A stretch of DNA of 64,000 bases from assembly GCF_016811105.1 (NCBI RefSeq), contig NZ_JAFBGM010000002.1, positions 682,001-746,000 of the forward strand. The letters are read 5' to 3'. Under the pieces are notes generated by a model, which was not told the DNA's origin, searched no databases, and saw nothing but the letters and a program-made list of their open reading frames with translations. The position numbers and the translations under genes were made by a program. This DNA comes from Aurantibacter crassamenti (lineage in GTDB: Bacteria; Bacteroidota; Bacteroidia; Flavobacteriales; Flavobacteriaceae). Numbering within the stretch: the first letter of the stretch is position 1; each line of letters begins with the position of its first letter. Shown one piece after another: positions 52,407 to 61,632 of the stretch.

Positions 52407-53597
52407 ATGATAATAGAACCTAGAACTCGCGGATTTATCTGTATCACTTCACATCCTGATGGTTGTGCCAAGGGTGTGGCAAATCAAATTGACTATATAA
52501 AATCAAAAGATAAAATTGATGGAGCAAAAAATGTTCTGATCATAGGTGCATCAACAGGGTTTGGTTTGGCTTCAAGAATCACAAGTGCTTTTGGTTCAGA
52601 CGCCTCCACTATTGGCGTATTTTTTGAAAAACCACCAGCAGCGGGTAGAACTGCATCATCGGGTTGGTATAATACTGCAGCTTTTGAAAAGGCTGCCCAT
52701 AATGAAGGTTTATATGCTAAAAGTATAAATGGAGATGCATTTTCACATGAAATAAAGAACGAAACAATAGAACTTATCAAAAAAGACCTAGGTCAAATTG
52801 ATATGGTTGTTTACAGTTTGGCTTCACCTGTTAGAACGCATCCTGACACAGGTATTCGTTATAAATCAACATTAAAGCCAATAGGCAAAACATATACCAA
52901 CAAAACAGTAGATTTTCATACTGGTGAAATAAAAGAGATAAGTATAGAGCCGAGCACCGAAGATGATATCTCAAATACAGTGGCCGTAATGGGTGGTGAA
53001 GATTGGGAAATGTGGATAAATGAATTGAAGAAAAACAATCTGCTTTCGCCAAATTTTAAGACTATTGCCTACTCATATATTGGTCCAAAACTTACAGAAC
53101 CAGTCTACAGAAAAGGAACCATTGGCAAAGCAAAAGACCATCTAGAACAAACAGCATTCACCATCACTGATTCACTCAAAGATTTAAACGGACAAGCATA
53201 TGTTTCTGTTAATAAAGCGCTCGTGACACAATCAAGTTCAGCTATACCAGTGATACCATTATACATTTCTTTATTGTACAAGGTCATGAAGGAAAATGGA
53301 GTTCAAGAAGGATGTATTGAGCAAATACACAGACTCTATTCAGAACGATTATTTATTGATAAAACACCAACAGATTCTGAGGGTAGAATTCGAATTGACG
53401 ATTGGGAAATGCGATCTGACATTCAAGAAAAAGTTACTAAGTTATGGGAACAAGCTACTACCGAATCACTTTCATCAATTGGAGATTTAGAGGGATATAG
53501 AACTGAATTTTTTAATCTCTTTGGGTTTAATTTTGATGAGATTGATTACAGTGCCGACACCAATGAAATAGTAAATATTCCGAGTATAAATGCATAA
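52407..53597 (+). CDS. fabV: Enoyl-ACP/trans-2-enoyl-CoA reductase FabV
   Basis: Protein of 396 residues, the usual length. The opening IIEPRTRGFICITSHPDGC is diagnostic of the FabV family; the nucleotide site GASTGFG is at residues 47-53, and the catalytic Y-x8-K is Y234 to K243. It reduces the enoyl thioester in fatty acid synthesis, using NADH. FabV enzymes are typically insensitive to triclosan, unlike FabI. Whether this strain also has FabI cannot be seen here. A TAGCTTTG box at 52369-52376 could be its -7 element, again without a clear -33. Confidence 0.95.
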   Translation: MIIEPRTRGFICITSHPDGCAKGVANQIDYIKSKDKIDGAKNVLIIGASTGFGLASRITSAFGSDASTIGVFFEKPPAAGRTASSGWYNTAAFEKAAHNEGLYAKSINGDAFSHEIKNETIELIKKDLGQIDMVVYSLASPVRTHPDTGIRYKSTLKPIGKTYTNKTVDFHTGEIKEISIEPSTEDDISNTVAVMGGEDWEMWINELKKNNLLSPNFKTIAYSYIGPKLTEPVYRKGTIGKAKDHLEQTAFTITDSLKDLNGQAYVSVNKALVTQSSSAIPVIPLYISLLYKVMKENGVQEGCIEQIHRLYSERLFIDKTPTDSEGRIRIDDWEMRSDIQEKVTKLWEQATTESLSSIGDLEGYRTEFFNLFGFNFDEIDYSADTNEIVNIPSINA

Positions 53598-53748
53598 ATA
53601 TTGGCATCGTTATTGCTTATAAAGTATAGAATATAGTAAGTGACAACAAAATGTCATACACACCAATAACACCATATTTCATTACTTTAGTCTGTTTTTA
53701 ATACCAATTAAAAATATTAAAATTACGTGTGATTTATATCAAAATTAA

Positions 53749-55383
53749 ATGAAAAAAAACTCACATTTATTATTTACAGTTCTCGCTTTAATTATGTCTA
53801 CAATTTGTACGGCACAAGAATTTACAGAGCAAGATACATTACGAGGTAGTATCACTCCAGAACGTGCTTGGTGGGATTTAAATTATTATCATTTAAATCT
53901 TGAGGTAAACCCAGATAAGAAATTTATCTCTGGATCCAATACAATCCGTTATAAGGTTTTAGAAAATAAAAAAAATCTTCTTCAATTCGATTTACAGCCA
54001 CCGCTAAAAATTGATAAAGTTACACAAGATGGTAAAGTTTTAAAGGTAACTTCAAAGGGTAATGCGCATTTCGTTCATTTAAAAAAGAAACAGAATAAGG
54101 ACATGTTTAATGAAGTAATTGTTCATTATTCTGGTAAACCGAAAGTGGCTGTTAGGGCTCCTTGGGATGGTGGTTTTTCTTGGAAAAAAGACGAGAATGG
54201 AAAACATTTTGTCGCTACATCTTGTCAAGGTTTGGGTGCTAGTGTCTGGTGGCCTAATAAAGACCATATGTATGACGAAGTTGATAGCATGCTAATTAGT
54301 GTTACGGTTCCTAAAAATTTGATGAATGTTTCAAATGGGCGTTTGCGAAAAGTTGATGATAATGGTAGCACCAAAACTTATCATTGGTTCGTCGACAATC
54401 CTATTAACAACTATGGCGTCAATGTAAATATTGGAGATTATGTTCATTTTGGAGAACAATTTTACGGCGAAAAAGGCACTTTAGATATGGACTATTATGT
54501 ACTTCGTGACAATTTAGAAAAAGCGAAGAAACAATTTAAACAGTCGCCAATGTTAATGGCAGCTTTTGAATATTGGTTTGGCCCCTACCCTTTTTATGAA
54601 GACAGTTTTAAGTTAGTTGAAGTCCCATATTTAGGTATGGAGCATCAAAGCTCGGTAACTTATGGAAACAAATATAATAACGGTTATTTAGGGCGCGATT
54701 TATCTGGTACAGGTTGGGGGTTAGAATTTGATTATATACTTATACATGAGGCAGGCCACGAATGGTTTGCTAATAATATCACCTATAAAGATATTGCTGA
54801 TATGTGGATTCATGAGAGTTTTACAACCTATTCTGAAAGCCTCTATGTAGACTATCATTTTGGTAAAAAAGCTGCCGAAGAATATGTTATTGGTATTCGC
54901 GGTAATATAAAAAATGACGCCCCAATTATTGGAAAGTACAATGTGAATATGCGTGGTAGTAATGACATGTACCCTAAAGGCGCAAATTTAATTCATACCA
55001 TTCGGCAATTGGTAGATGATGATGAAAAATGGCGTGAGATACTACGTGGTATGAATAAGGATTTTTATCATCAAACGGTAACTACGGCACAAATTGAAAA
55101 TTATATCAGTGAAAAGTCGGGTATCGATTTATCAAAATTCTTTGATCAATATTTACGCACCAATAAATTACCATTACTGGAATATAAAATAGAAGGTAAT
55201 ACAATTCAAACTAAATATTCGAATGTTGTAGAAGGTTTTAATATGCCTATAAGAATACTTTCAGAAGGCACTTCACAATGGATTCACCCAACCACAAAAT
55301 GGAGTTCTGAAGAAATAAATGGTGATGTATCAAATTTAAAAATTGATCCTAATTTCTATATTGAATCGAAATTGGTAAACTAA
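53749..55383 (+). CDS. Exported M1 family metallopeptidase
   Basis: Protein of 544 residues with a signal peptide (residues 1-23, ending CTAQ). The zinc motif is HEAGH at 333-337 and the third ligand is E356 in WIHESF, exactly 18 residues later, as in all M1 peptidases. A PYLGMEHQSSVTYGN segment near 296-310 stands where the GxMEN exopeptidase motif is expected; the Asn after Glu is replaced by His. The N-terminal beta domain has YYHLNLEVNPDKKFISG. It is shorter than classical aminopeptidase N because it lacks the large C-terminal helical domain. It probably degrades peptides in the periplasm or outside the cell. Confidence 0.93.
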   Translation: MKKNSHLLFTVLALIMSTICTAQEFTEQDTLRGSITPERAWWDLNYYHLNLEVNPDKKFISGSNTIRYKVLENKKNLLQFDLQPPLKIDKVTQDGKVLKVTSKGNAHFVHLKKKQNKDMFNEVIVHYSGKPKVAVRAPWDGGFSWKKDENGKHFVATSCQGLGASVWWPNKDHMYDEVDSMLISVTVPKNLMNVSNGRLRKVDDNGSTKTYHWFVDNPINNYGVNVNIGDYVHFGEQFYGEKGTLDMDYYVLRDNLEKAKKQFKQSPMLMAAFEYWFGPYPFYEDSFKLVEVPYLGMEHQSSVTYGNKYNNGYLGRDLSGTGWGLEFDYILIHEAGHEWFANNITYKDIADMWIHESFTTYSESLYVDYHFGKKAAEEYVIGIRGNIKNDAPIIGKYNVNMRGSNDMYPKGANLIHTIRQLVDDDEKWREILRGMNKDFYHQTVTTAQIENYISEKSGIDLSKFFDQYLRTNKLPLLEYKIEGNTIQTKYSNVVEGFNMPIRILSEGTSQWIHPTTKWSSEEINGDVSNLKIDPNFYIESKLVN

Positions 55384-55449
55384 AATGTAATCATCATCAA
55401 TACCTCCCAAAATAACGTAAATAAATTTAGAGAACGTATTAGCGACTAT

Positions 55450-56382
55450 ATGTCGTCAGCCACGCCTTTTGTTTTTATCATCGATTTTGACATGCAAAAT
55501 CCATTAGTTTATTCTATTGATACGCTTGAAAAAGAAGGTTTTTTGTTTGACATAAAAGGAAAAACAAATGGTTCAAAAAAATCGATTCAATTGAATGATA
55601 TTCAATTAAAAATAAATCCATTATCCCAAAAAATATATGATAAAGCATTTGATGAAGTACAAGTAAACATCAACAAAGGCAACTCATTTTTATTGAACCT
55701 TACCTTTCCTTCTGAAATAGAAACTCCAGCTACATTAGAAGATATTTTTTATTCTGCAAGAGCACCTTACAAACTGTTTCGTAAAGATAAATTTGTAGTG
55801 TATTCACCTGAGTGTTTTGTTAAAATCAAAGACGGTTATATTTATTCATACCCCATGAAAGGCACAATAGATGCAAACCTACCAGATGCAGAATGTATTT
55901 TATTAAACAGTCAGAAAGAAATTAGAGAACACAATACCATTGTAGATTTAATCAGAAATGATTTATCTATGGTAGCAACAGAAGTTACAGTAACTAAATT
56001 CAGATATGTAGAAAAAATAAAATCGCATCAAAATGAAATTCTACAAACAAGTTCTGAGATTAGAGGAAAATTACCAGATAATTGGGAGAACAATTTCAGT
56101 GACCTTTTGTTGAAATTACTACCGGCCGGATCAATTTGTGGAGCGCCAAAAACGAAAACAATAGAAATCATCAATTCCGTAGAAATGAATAACCGTGGTT
56201 ATTACACAGGCGTATTCGGCATATTTGATGGGAAAAATATTGATAGCGCTGTAAGCATTCGTTTCATTGAGAAAGATGATAATACGTTGTGGTATAGAAG
56301 TGGTGGAGGTATAACTGCATTGAGTAATGCAGATGAAGAATATCAAGAACTTATAAATAAAATTCATGTACCCACTAATTGA
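55450..56382 (+). CDS. pabB: Aminodeoxychorismate synthase component I
   Basis: Protein of 310 residues from the first ATG; it makes aminodeoxychorismate from chorismate and ammonia for folate. The chorismate-binding core shows the conserved NSQKEIREHNTIVDLIRNDLS, GSICGAPKTKTIEII and the late TGVFGIFDGKN and YRSGGGITALS. At about 310 residues it is the short form common in Bacteroidota. The frame is open for 22 codons before this ATG, and the residues there (NKFRERISDY) look like the start of a helix, so translation could begin earlier at a non-ATG codon. It overlaps the class IV aminotransferase gene by 17 bases. Confidence 0.9.
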   Translation: MSSATPFVFIIDFDMQNPLVYSIDTLEKEGFLFDIKGKTNGSKKSIQLNDIQLKINPLSQKIYDKAFDEVQVNINKGNSFLLNLTFPSEIETPATLEDIFYSARAPYKLFRKDKFVVYSPECFVKIKDGYIYSYPMKGTIDANLPDAECILLNSQKEIREHNTIVDLIRNDLSMVATEVTVTKFRYVEKIKSHQNEILQTSSEIRGKLPDNWENNFSDLLLKLLPAGSICGAPKTKTIEIINSVEMNNRGYYTGVFGIFDGKNIDSAVSIRFIEKDDNTLWYRSGGGITALSNADEEYQELINKIHVPTN

Positions 56383-56965
56383 AACCATATGCGTATTAGA
56401 CGGAGCAATTCAAAACCTCGAATGGCATCAAGAACGTTACGAATATTCATTTAACGAACTGTATGGCCTAAAACCAACCGATAGTGTTATTGAAGGTTTT
56501 AAGTTATTAGAAAAATATTCGTCGGGTTGTTATAAATTACGGGTTTCGTATAGTGATAGAAACAAAAAATATGAGTTGGAAAAATATAGTTCACGGCAAA
56601 TTAACACGCTTAAACTAGTACGAGCTAATAGTCTAGATTATGAACTTAAGTATGCCGATCGAGAACCCTTAAACCAACTTGTACAACACAAAGCTGATTG
56701 TGATGACATACTCATTTTAAAAAATGAAAAAGTTACGGATGCATCCTATGCAAATATAGTTTTCACCGATGGAGAAAAATGGTTTACCCCTTCTACTCCA
56801 CTTTTAAAAGGCACCTGTAGAGCTCGACTATTAAAAGAAAAAAAAATAATAGCAATTGACATTGGCCTTCACGATTTATCAAAATATTTGGGTTTCAACC
56901 TTATCAATGCAATGAATGATTTAAACACTAGTAGTTATGTGAAAATTGAGAATATAATTCAGTAA
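56366..56965 (+). CDS. Class IV aminotransferase fold protein, probable 4-amino-4-deoxychorismate lyase
   Basis: Protein of 199 residues, short for the family. It begins PLIETICVLDGAIQNLEWHQERYEYS, in which the Arg/His pair near residue 20-25 is conserved. The PLP-binding lysine is a candidate within the middle region; the conserved end includes TDASYANIVFTDGEKWFTPSTPLLKGTCRARLL, where the T-D-A-S-Y-A-N-I element matches the cofactor-phosphate side of PabC. The overlap of 17 bases with pabB makes a role in p-aminobenzoate formation likely. The assignment rests on family and position. Confidence 0.8.
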   Translation: MYPLIETICVLDGAIQNLEWHQERYEYSFNELYGLKPTDSVIEGFKLLEKYSSGCYKLRVSYSDRNKKYELEKYSSRQINTLKLVRANSLDYELKYADREPLNQLVQHKADCDDILILKNEKVTDASYANIVFTDGEKWFTPSTPLLKGTCRARLLKEKKIIAIDIGLHDLSKYLGFNLINAMNDLNTSSYVKIENIIQ

Positions 56966-56976
56966 CAATCTTATAA

Positions 56977-57010
56977 AAAAAAGCATCCGTCAATTGACGG
57001 ATGCTTTTTT
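56977..57010. terminator. Bidirectional intrinsic terminator
   Basis: A perfect 34-nt palindrome with core GCATCCGTCAA/TTGACGGATGC, flanked by A-run and T-run. It lies between the convergent pab genes and the ThuA-type lipoprotein gene and can terminate both. Confidence 0.92.
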
Positions 57011-57048
57011 AATTCGGCTTAGTTTTTAAACTAAGTATAATAATAGTA

Positions 57049-60000
57049 CTATTTTTTTCTAGATAAAGCTACCGATTTAGAGCCCGTTAACGGTATAGTA
57101 CCTTCTGTTCCATTATCAGTATAACTTGCGGTTATTACCATTAATTCCCCTGAATCATTAGCTTCTGCCGTTATAGCGCCTTTTGCTGGCAATGATGGTT
57201 TTCTATTCGAAGTACCATTTAATGACATTATATAGGTTCCTATCTGTCTCGTTTCATCAGAAGTAATATTTGGATGCGCTGGCATCGAAACCTCACCCCA
57301 TACGCCAGAACCACCTTTTTTAATTTTATTTTGCAAATAAGTCATAGCTCTTTTCACATCTTTATACTTTTTTGCAATATCTAAATATTTAGGTCCGATA
57401 GATGCTTCAGCCTCTTTATGACAAGTTTTGCAGTCCATAGCTTGGGTAAGCGCTTTACCAGTTACAGCAGCAGACACTTGTTGGTGTCCAAGCGACATTG
57501 TTGCTTTATCCAATCCTTCTAAATAATCAACGGATACAAAAATATTGTCTTTATTAATAGCATTACCCTCAGCGTCCGTAACGGTAACCTCATATTTTAT
57601 TTTTTGGCCGGGCTCATAAAATGAAGCGTCACCTTCAATTTCAATACTTACAACAGGTCTTGAATTACCTGCTACAACTGAAGTCAATGCACTTTTTGCA
57701 ACTTCCCCTTTATCGTCTTTAGCTTCAACAGAAATTTTAAAATCTCCGGCTTCCTTAAATGTGTACTGAATATTAGGTTCATTTGTTTCTTTGGTTTCGC
57801 CATTTCCTAAATCCCATAGATATGTAATTGCATCTCCCTCTTTGTCCATTGCTTCAACACTTGCATTGACTGTTAATGGAAGTTTACCTGAAGTATGGTC
57901 TACAGCTACTTTATTTATTACTGGAGGACGATTGCCTGCGTTATAATCAATAAAACTTAATGCAGCGTTTTCATTTGCAGAAAACCAACCACTACCATAT
58001 TCTAATAAATACATACGTCCATCAGGTGACATTTCAACATCTATTAAGCTATTAACCTTGATGTCTGAAGCAAATGGTTCCATTTTATTAAAGGTGCCAT
58101 CGTCAAAAAGCGTAACCGCCATCATCCACCCACGAATCCACTCATAAATTATAGTTTTGCCATCGTAATATGAAGGTAATCCACCGCCATTTTCATACAT
58201 ATCGGAATAATAGGTTGGGCCGGCCATGGCATTTCTACCGCCTGTTCCCGTCTGTGGAAACAATTTACTTTCATCATACGGATAGTATATATAAGCAGGC
58301 TTAGCTGGTGGCAACTCACGTAAACCCGTATTGTTTTTTGAATCGTTAATAGGTTTTAGTGGATCAAAGGCCTCACCAGATTCTCCTGTTCCATAATCAT
58401 AAGCGCGATATGGATAGTTGTCACCAATAAATAACGGCCAACCAAAATTACCTGCTTTTAATGCAAGGTTCATTTCATCATATCCTTTAGGCCCTCTAGT
58501 GTCTAACGAATCACCTCTAGCATCAGGCCCTACTTCACCCCAAAACAAATGATTATTTTTAGGGTCAACAGAAATTCTGTATGGATTTCTATGTCCCATA
58601 GTATAAATTTCTGGTCTAGTTTTATCGGTTCCTAAAGCAAAAAGATTTCCTTCCGGAATATCATAACTACCATCTTCATTAATTTTTATCCGAAGAATTT
58701 TACCTCTTAAGTCATTCGTGTTAGCTGAAGAACGCCGCGCATCATATTGCTCATGACCAGGAATATCATTTAATGGTGCATAACCATTATTAATATACTT
58801 TTCTCCTTTCTCATTAAATGGAGTGGCATTATCACCAGTAGAAAGATATAATAAACCATCGCCTCCAAAAGCTATTGAACCACCGGTATGACAGCAAATT
58901 TCACGATCTGATTTTACATCTAAAATTTTCTGTTCTGAAGCTAAATCAATAGCACCATCAATATATTTAAATCTCGAAAGTCTATTAACCCACAAATCGC
59001 CTGCAGGTGCATAATACACATATATCCAATTATTTGTCGCAAAATTTGGGTCCTTTTGTAAGCCTAGTAGCCCTTCTTCTGCATTTACGCCAGGGGTATT
59101 TAAGGTTTTATGGTACACATCTAATTTTGCAATTTCAGTTACTTCTTTGGTTTCAGCATTGTATCTAACAATTTCCCCTCTTCGTTGACCAATTAATACA
59201 TCATTATTCGCAAGCACTGTCATTTCAATAGGTTCAAAAAAATCACCTTCGGCTAGTACAACCTTAGAAAAACGATCAATATCTGGTGGTAGCTGCGATG
59301 TAGCTTTACTATAATCTAAAATAAGATTATCACCTATTGCATATTGTATACCACCTAAAATATGCTTCAAGAATAGTTCTTCAGAATAAGTTTCTTCGGT
59401 ATGACCAGCACCCGTATAAAAAGCTCTACCACCATCAAAGTCATGGTACCAAGCAAAAGGATGATTATCACCATTTTTGCCACCTTCATAGGTAGATTCA
59501 TCTACCGTCATCAGCACATTTACATCCGGATTTATATTTTTATAATTATAAATTTCATCTGCACGATGCCAAACTGAATCAGTAAAATGTTTGGTCGCAA
59601 TAAAGCTATTGTCTTTAATTATAAAATCAGCTTCAGGTGTGCCAGCAGGGTGACTTAAAAATTGGGCGCCAACTAACTTATTATACCAACCCCAATCATA
59701 CTCAGTATCAGTAGCAGCATGAATACCTACATAACCACCGCCTGCTTGAATATAGCGTTCAAAGGCAGCTTCTTGTTTATGATCAAGCACATTTAATGTG
59801 GTACTCAAAAAAACTATCGCAGAATATTGCTTTAAATTTTCTTCAGTAAATAAGTCTGCATTTTTGGTTGTATCTACTTCAATTCCATTTTCTAGACCTA
59901 ATTTTTGAACTGCAGCTACACCGGTTGGTATAGAAGCATGTTTATATCCCATAGTTTTTGAGAAAACCAATATTTTGGGATTACCATCACGTTTATTTCC

Positions 60001-60057
60001 ACATGATGAAATGAATAAACCAAATACTAGTATAAGTACTAAAAGTATTTTTCGCAT
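57049..60057 (-). CDS. Multidomain lipoprotein: ThuA, PQQ-type sugar dehydrogenase, PKD, cytochrome c
   Basis: Protein of 1,002 residues. The signal sequence ends in the lipobox ISSC with C19. Next comes a ThuA-like domain (about 28-240, with SKTMGYKHASIP and GGYVGIHAATDTEYDWGWY), then a six-bladed GSDH-type sugar/sorbosone dehydrogenase domain (about 255-690, with CCHTGGSIAFGGDGLLYLSTGDN and MGHRNPYRISVD), a PKD domain (about 700-790), and a class I cytochrome c with C876-K-T-C879-H880 and a distal Met in VSMPAHP. The arrangement suggests a surface or periplasmic sugar oxidase with its own electron acceptor. The natural substrate is unknown. Confidence 0.88.
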   Translation of the reverse strand: MRKILLVLILVFGLFISSCGNKRDGNPKILVFSKTMGYKHASIPTGVAAVQKLGLENGIEVDTTKNADLFTEENLKQYSAIVFLSTTLNVLDHKQEAAFERYIQAGGGYVGIHAATDTEYDWGWYNKLVGAQFLSHPAGTPEADFIIKDNSFIATKHFTDSVWHRADEIYNYKNINPDVNVLMTVDESTYEGGKNGDNHPFAWYHDFDGGRAFYTGAGHTEETYSEELFLKHILGGIQYAIGDNLILDYSKATSQLPPDIDRFSKVVLAEGDFFEPIEMTVLANNDVLIGQRRGEIVRYNAETKEVTEIAKLDVYHKTLNTPGVNAEEGLLGLQKDPNFATNNWIYVYYAPAGDLWVNRLSRFKYIDGAIDLASEQKILDVKSDREICCHTGGSIAFGGDGLLYLSTGDNATPFNEKGEKYINNGYAPLNDIPGHEQYDARRSSANTNDLRGKILRIKINEDGSYDIPEGNLFALGTDKTRPEIYTMGHRNPYRISVDPKNNHLFWGEVGPDARGDSLDTRGPKGYDEMNLALKAGNFGWPLFIGDNYPYRAYDYGTGESGEAFDPLKPINDSKNNTGLRELPPAKPAYIYYPYDESKLFPQTGTGGRNAMAGPTYYSDMYENGGGLPSYYDGKTIIYEWIRGWMMAVTLFDDGTFNKMEPFASDIKVNSLIDVEMSPDGRMYLLEYGSGWFSANENAALSFIDYNAGNRPPVINKVAVDHTSGKLPLTVNASVEAMDKEGDAITYLWDLGNGETKETNEPNIQYTFKEAGDFKISVEAKDDKGEVAKSALTSVVAGNSRPVVSIEIEGDASFYEPGQKIKYEVTVTDAEGNAINKDNIFVSVDYLEGLDKATMSLGHQQVSAAVTGKALTQAMDCKTCHKEAEASIGPKYLDIAKKYKDVKRAMTYLQNKIKKGGSGVWGEVSMPAHPNITSDETRQIGTYIMSLNGTSNRKPSLPAKGAITAEANDSGELMVITASYTDNGTEGTIPLTGSKSVALSRKK

Positions 60058-60176
60058 AATTTAAGTTGATTTGTTTTTGTATAATTTTTAAAAGTAAGGC
60101 ATCTTCACCTTTTTTACCAAATTAGCAGAAAAATATATACTATTTTTAGAGTTTATGGATAAAATTCTACCGATTA

Positions 60177-60752
60177 ATGGGTAATTCACAAGAATACTAT
60201 TTTAAAAATTCATCTGAATTTCAAGTGTGGCTTCATGAAAATCACACTCAAACAGAAGGTATTTATTTGATCTTTTATAAAATTGATCATGAAAATGAAA
60301 GCATGCGCTGGGAAGAAGCTGTCAGAGTTGCACTTTGCTACGGGTGGATTGACAGCACAGTGAAAAGTCTGGGCGATGGTAAACGTCGGCAATATTTCTG
60401 TCAAAGAAAGGCAAAAAGTGTTTGGAGCAAATTAAATAAAGAACATATTAAGGATCTTAAAGCTAAAAAGTTAATGCATAAAAGCGGATTAGCAACAATA
60501 AAAATTGCAAAAGAAAATGGTTCTTGGACTGCTTTAGATGATGTTGAAAACGGCGTGATACCTAAAGAGCTTCAAAATGCGTTTGATAAAAACCCTGTTG
60601 CATTTTCGAACTATAATAATTTTTCTCGAAGTCAGCAAAAGAGTTATTTATATTGGCTAAATCAGGCGAAACGAGAAGCAACCAAAGAAAAACGAATTAC
60701 CGAAATTATAAGACTTTGTTCCGAAAATATCAAGTCACGAGATACATGGTAA
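60177..60752 (+). CDS. YdeI/OmpD-associated family protein
   Basis: Protein of 191 residues. The family pattern is clear: WEEAVRVALCYGWIDSTVKSL near residues 45-65, RRQYFCQRKAKSVWSKLNKEHI near 70-92, and a late SRSQQKSYLYWLNQAKREATKEKRI. No signal peptide or membrane segment is seen. YdeI-type proteins have been linked to survival under bacteriocin or osmotic stress, but a molecular activity is not established. The gene stands alone, divergent from the ThuA-type lipoprotein. Confidence 0.87.
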   Translation: MGNSQEYYFKNSSEFQVWLHENHTQTEGIYLIFYKIDHENESMRWEEAVRVALCYGWIDSTVKSLGDGKRRQYFCQRKAKSVWSKLNKEHIKDLKAKKLMHKSGLATIKIAKENGSWTALDDVENGVIPKELQNAFDKNPVAFSNYNNFSRSQQKSYLYWLNQAKREATKEKRITEIIRLCSENIKSRDTW

Positions 60753-60864
60753 TATCTTAGATTATACCGAATTGTTAATTAAATCTTATCTTTATACAAG
60801 CTTTTGAAAAGTGTATCGAGCTAGCGTGTTTTCGTTTTCGATTTTCTATACTTGAGCCCCTTCC

Positions 60865-61632
60865 ATGTCCAAATTGCCGAAAGAGCACCAATTCTTAGAT
60901 TTTTCTGATTACGGAAGACCTCTTGCACGTTACATCGCAGAACATTTGAAGAACACTTCAATCACTCCCATACATGTCACAATTTGGTTCATAATATCAG
61001 GTTTTATTGCAATAGTCTGTATTTTAAACCATAACTATTGGGCAACTGCTTTTTTTCTAATTTTAAAATCTATACTTGATGCAGCTGATGGAGAACTTGC
61101 TCGAGTAAAAAATACACCCAGCTATACGGGTAGGTATTTAGATTCGGTTTCTGATATTATTTTGAATCTTTTAATACTGATTTCAATATGGCATGTTACT
61201 AACGGCTCATTAGTATATGCATTACTCGCTTTCTTCGGTCTTCAATTACAAGGTACATTATACAACTATTACTATGTAATACTCCGAAACAAATATGCTG
61301 GAGACACCACAAGTCGAATAATTGAAGAAGGCACACCCACTGCCATGATGGGTGAAACACAAAAACATGTAAACTATCTCTTTAAAACTTATACCCTGTT
61401 ATATGGTCTTTTTGACCGTATCATTTATCGCTTAGATCGTAATGCCGTTGAAAGTGAAAAGCTACCCAATTGGTTTATGACCGCAGTTTCAACTTTTGGC
61501 TTAGGTTTTCAACTTTTAATTATCGGTTTTATGTTGGTTGTAGGGCACGCTCAATATATTATCCCATTTTTTATAGGGTACTCACTACTTATTTTTGTTT
61601 TTATTGCTATTCGAAAATTTATTAATAGTTAA
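60865..61632 (+). CDS. CDP-alcohol phosphatidyltransferase family enzyme
   Basis: Protein of 255 residues. The complete family motif is present: D72-xx-D75-G76-xx-A79-R80, eight residues, G89-xxx-D93-xxx-D97. About six hydrophobic segments (around 35-55, 58-72, 100-118, 120-135, 205-225 and 230-248) place it in the inner membrane. Members transfer a phospho-substituent from a CDP-linked donor to an alcohol in phospholipid or inositol-lipid synthesis; the acceptor here is not clear. Its last 48 bases overlap the convergent MFS transporter gene. Confidence 0.9.
   Translation: MSKLPKEHQFLDFSDYGRPLARYIAEHLKNTSITPIHVTIWFIISGFIAIVCILNHNYWATAFFLILKSILDAADGELARVKNTPSYTGRYLDSVSDIILNLLILISIWHVTNGSLVYALLAFFGLQLQGTLYNYYYVILRNKYAGDTTSRIIEEGTPTAMMGETQKHVNYLFKTYTLLYGLFDRIIYRLDRNAVESEKLPNWFMTAVSTFGLGFQLLIIGFMLVVGHAQYIIPFFIGYSLLIFVFIAIRKFINS

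Noticed and set aside
53598-53748. Gap of 151 bases between fabV and the M1 peptidase gene
   Set aside because: Inspected for small genes and promoters; it is AT-rich with no convincing open frame, hairpin or TAnnTTTG box.
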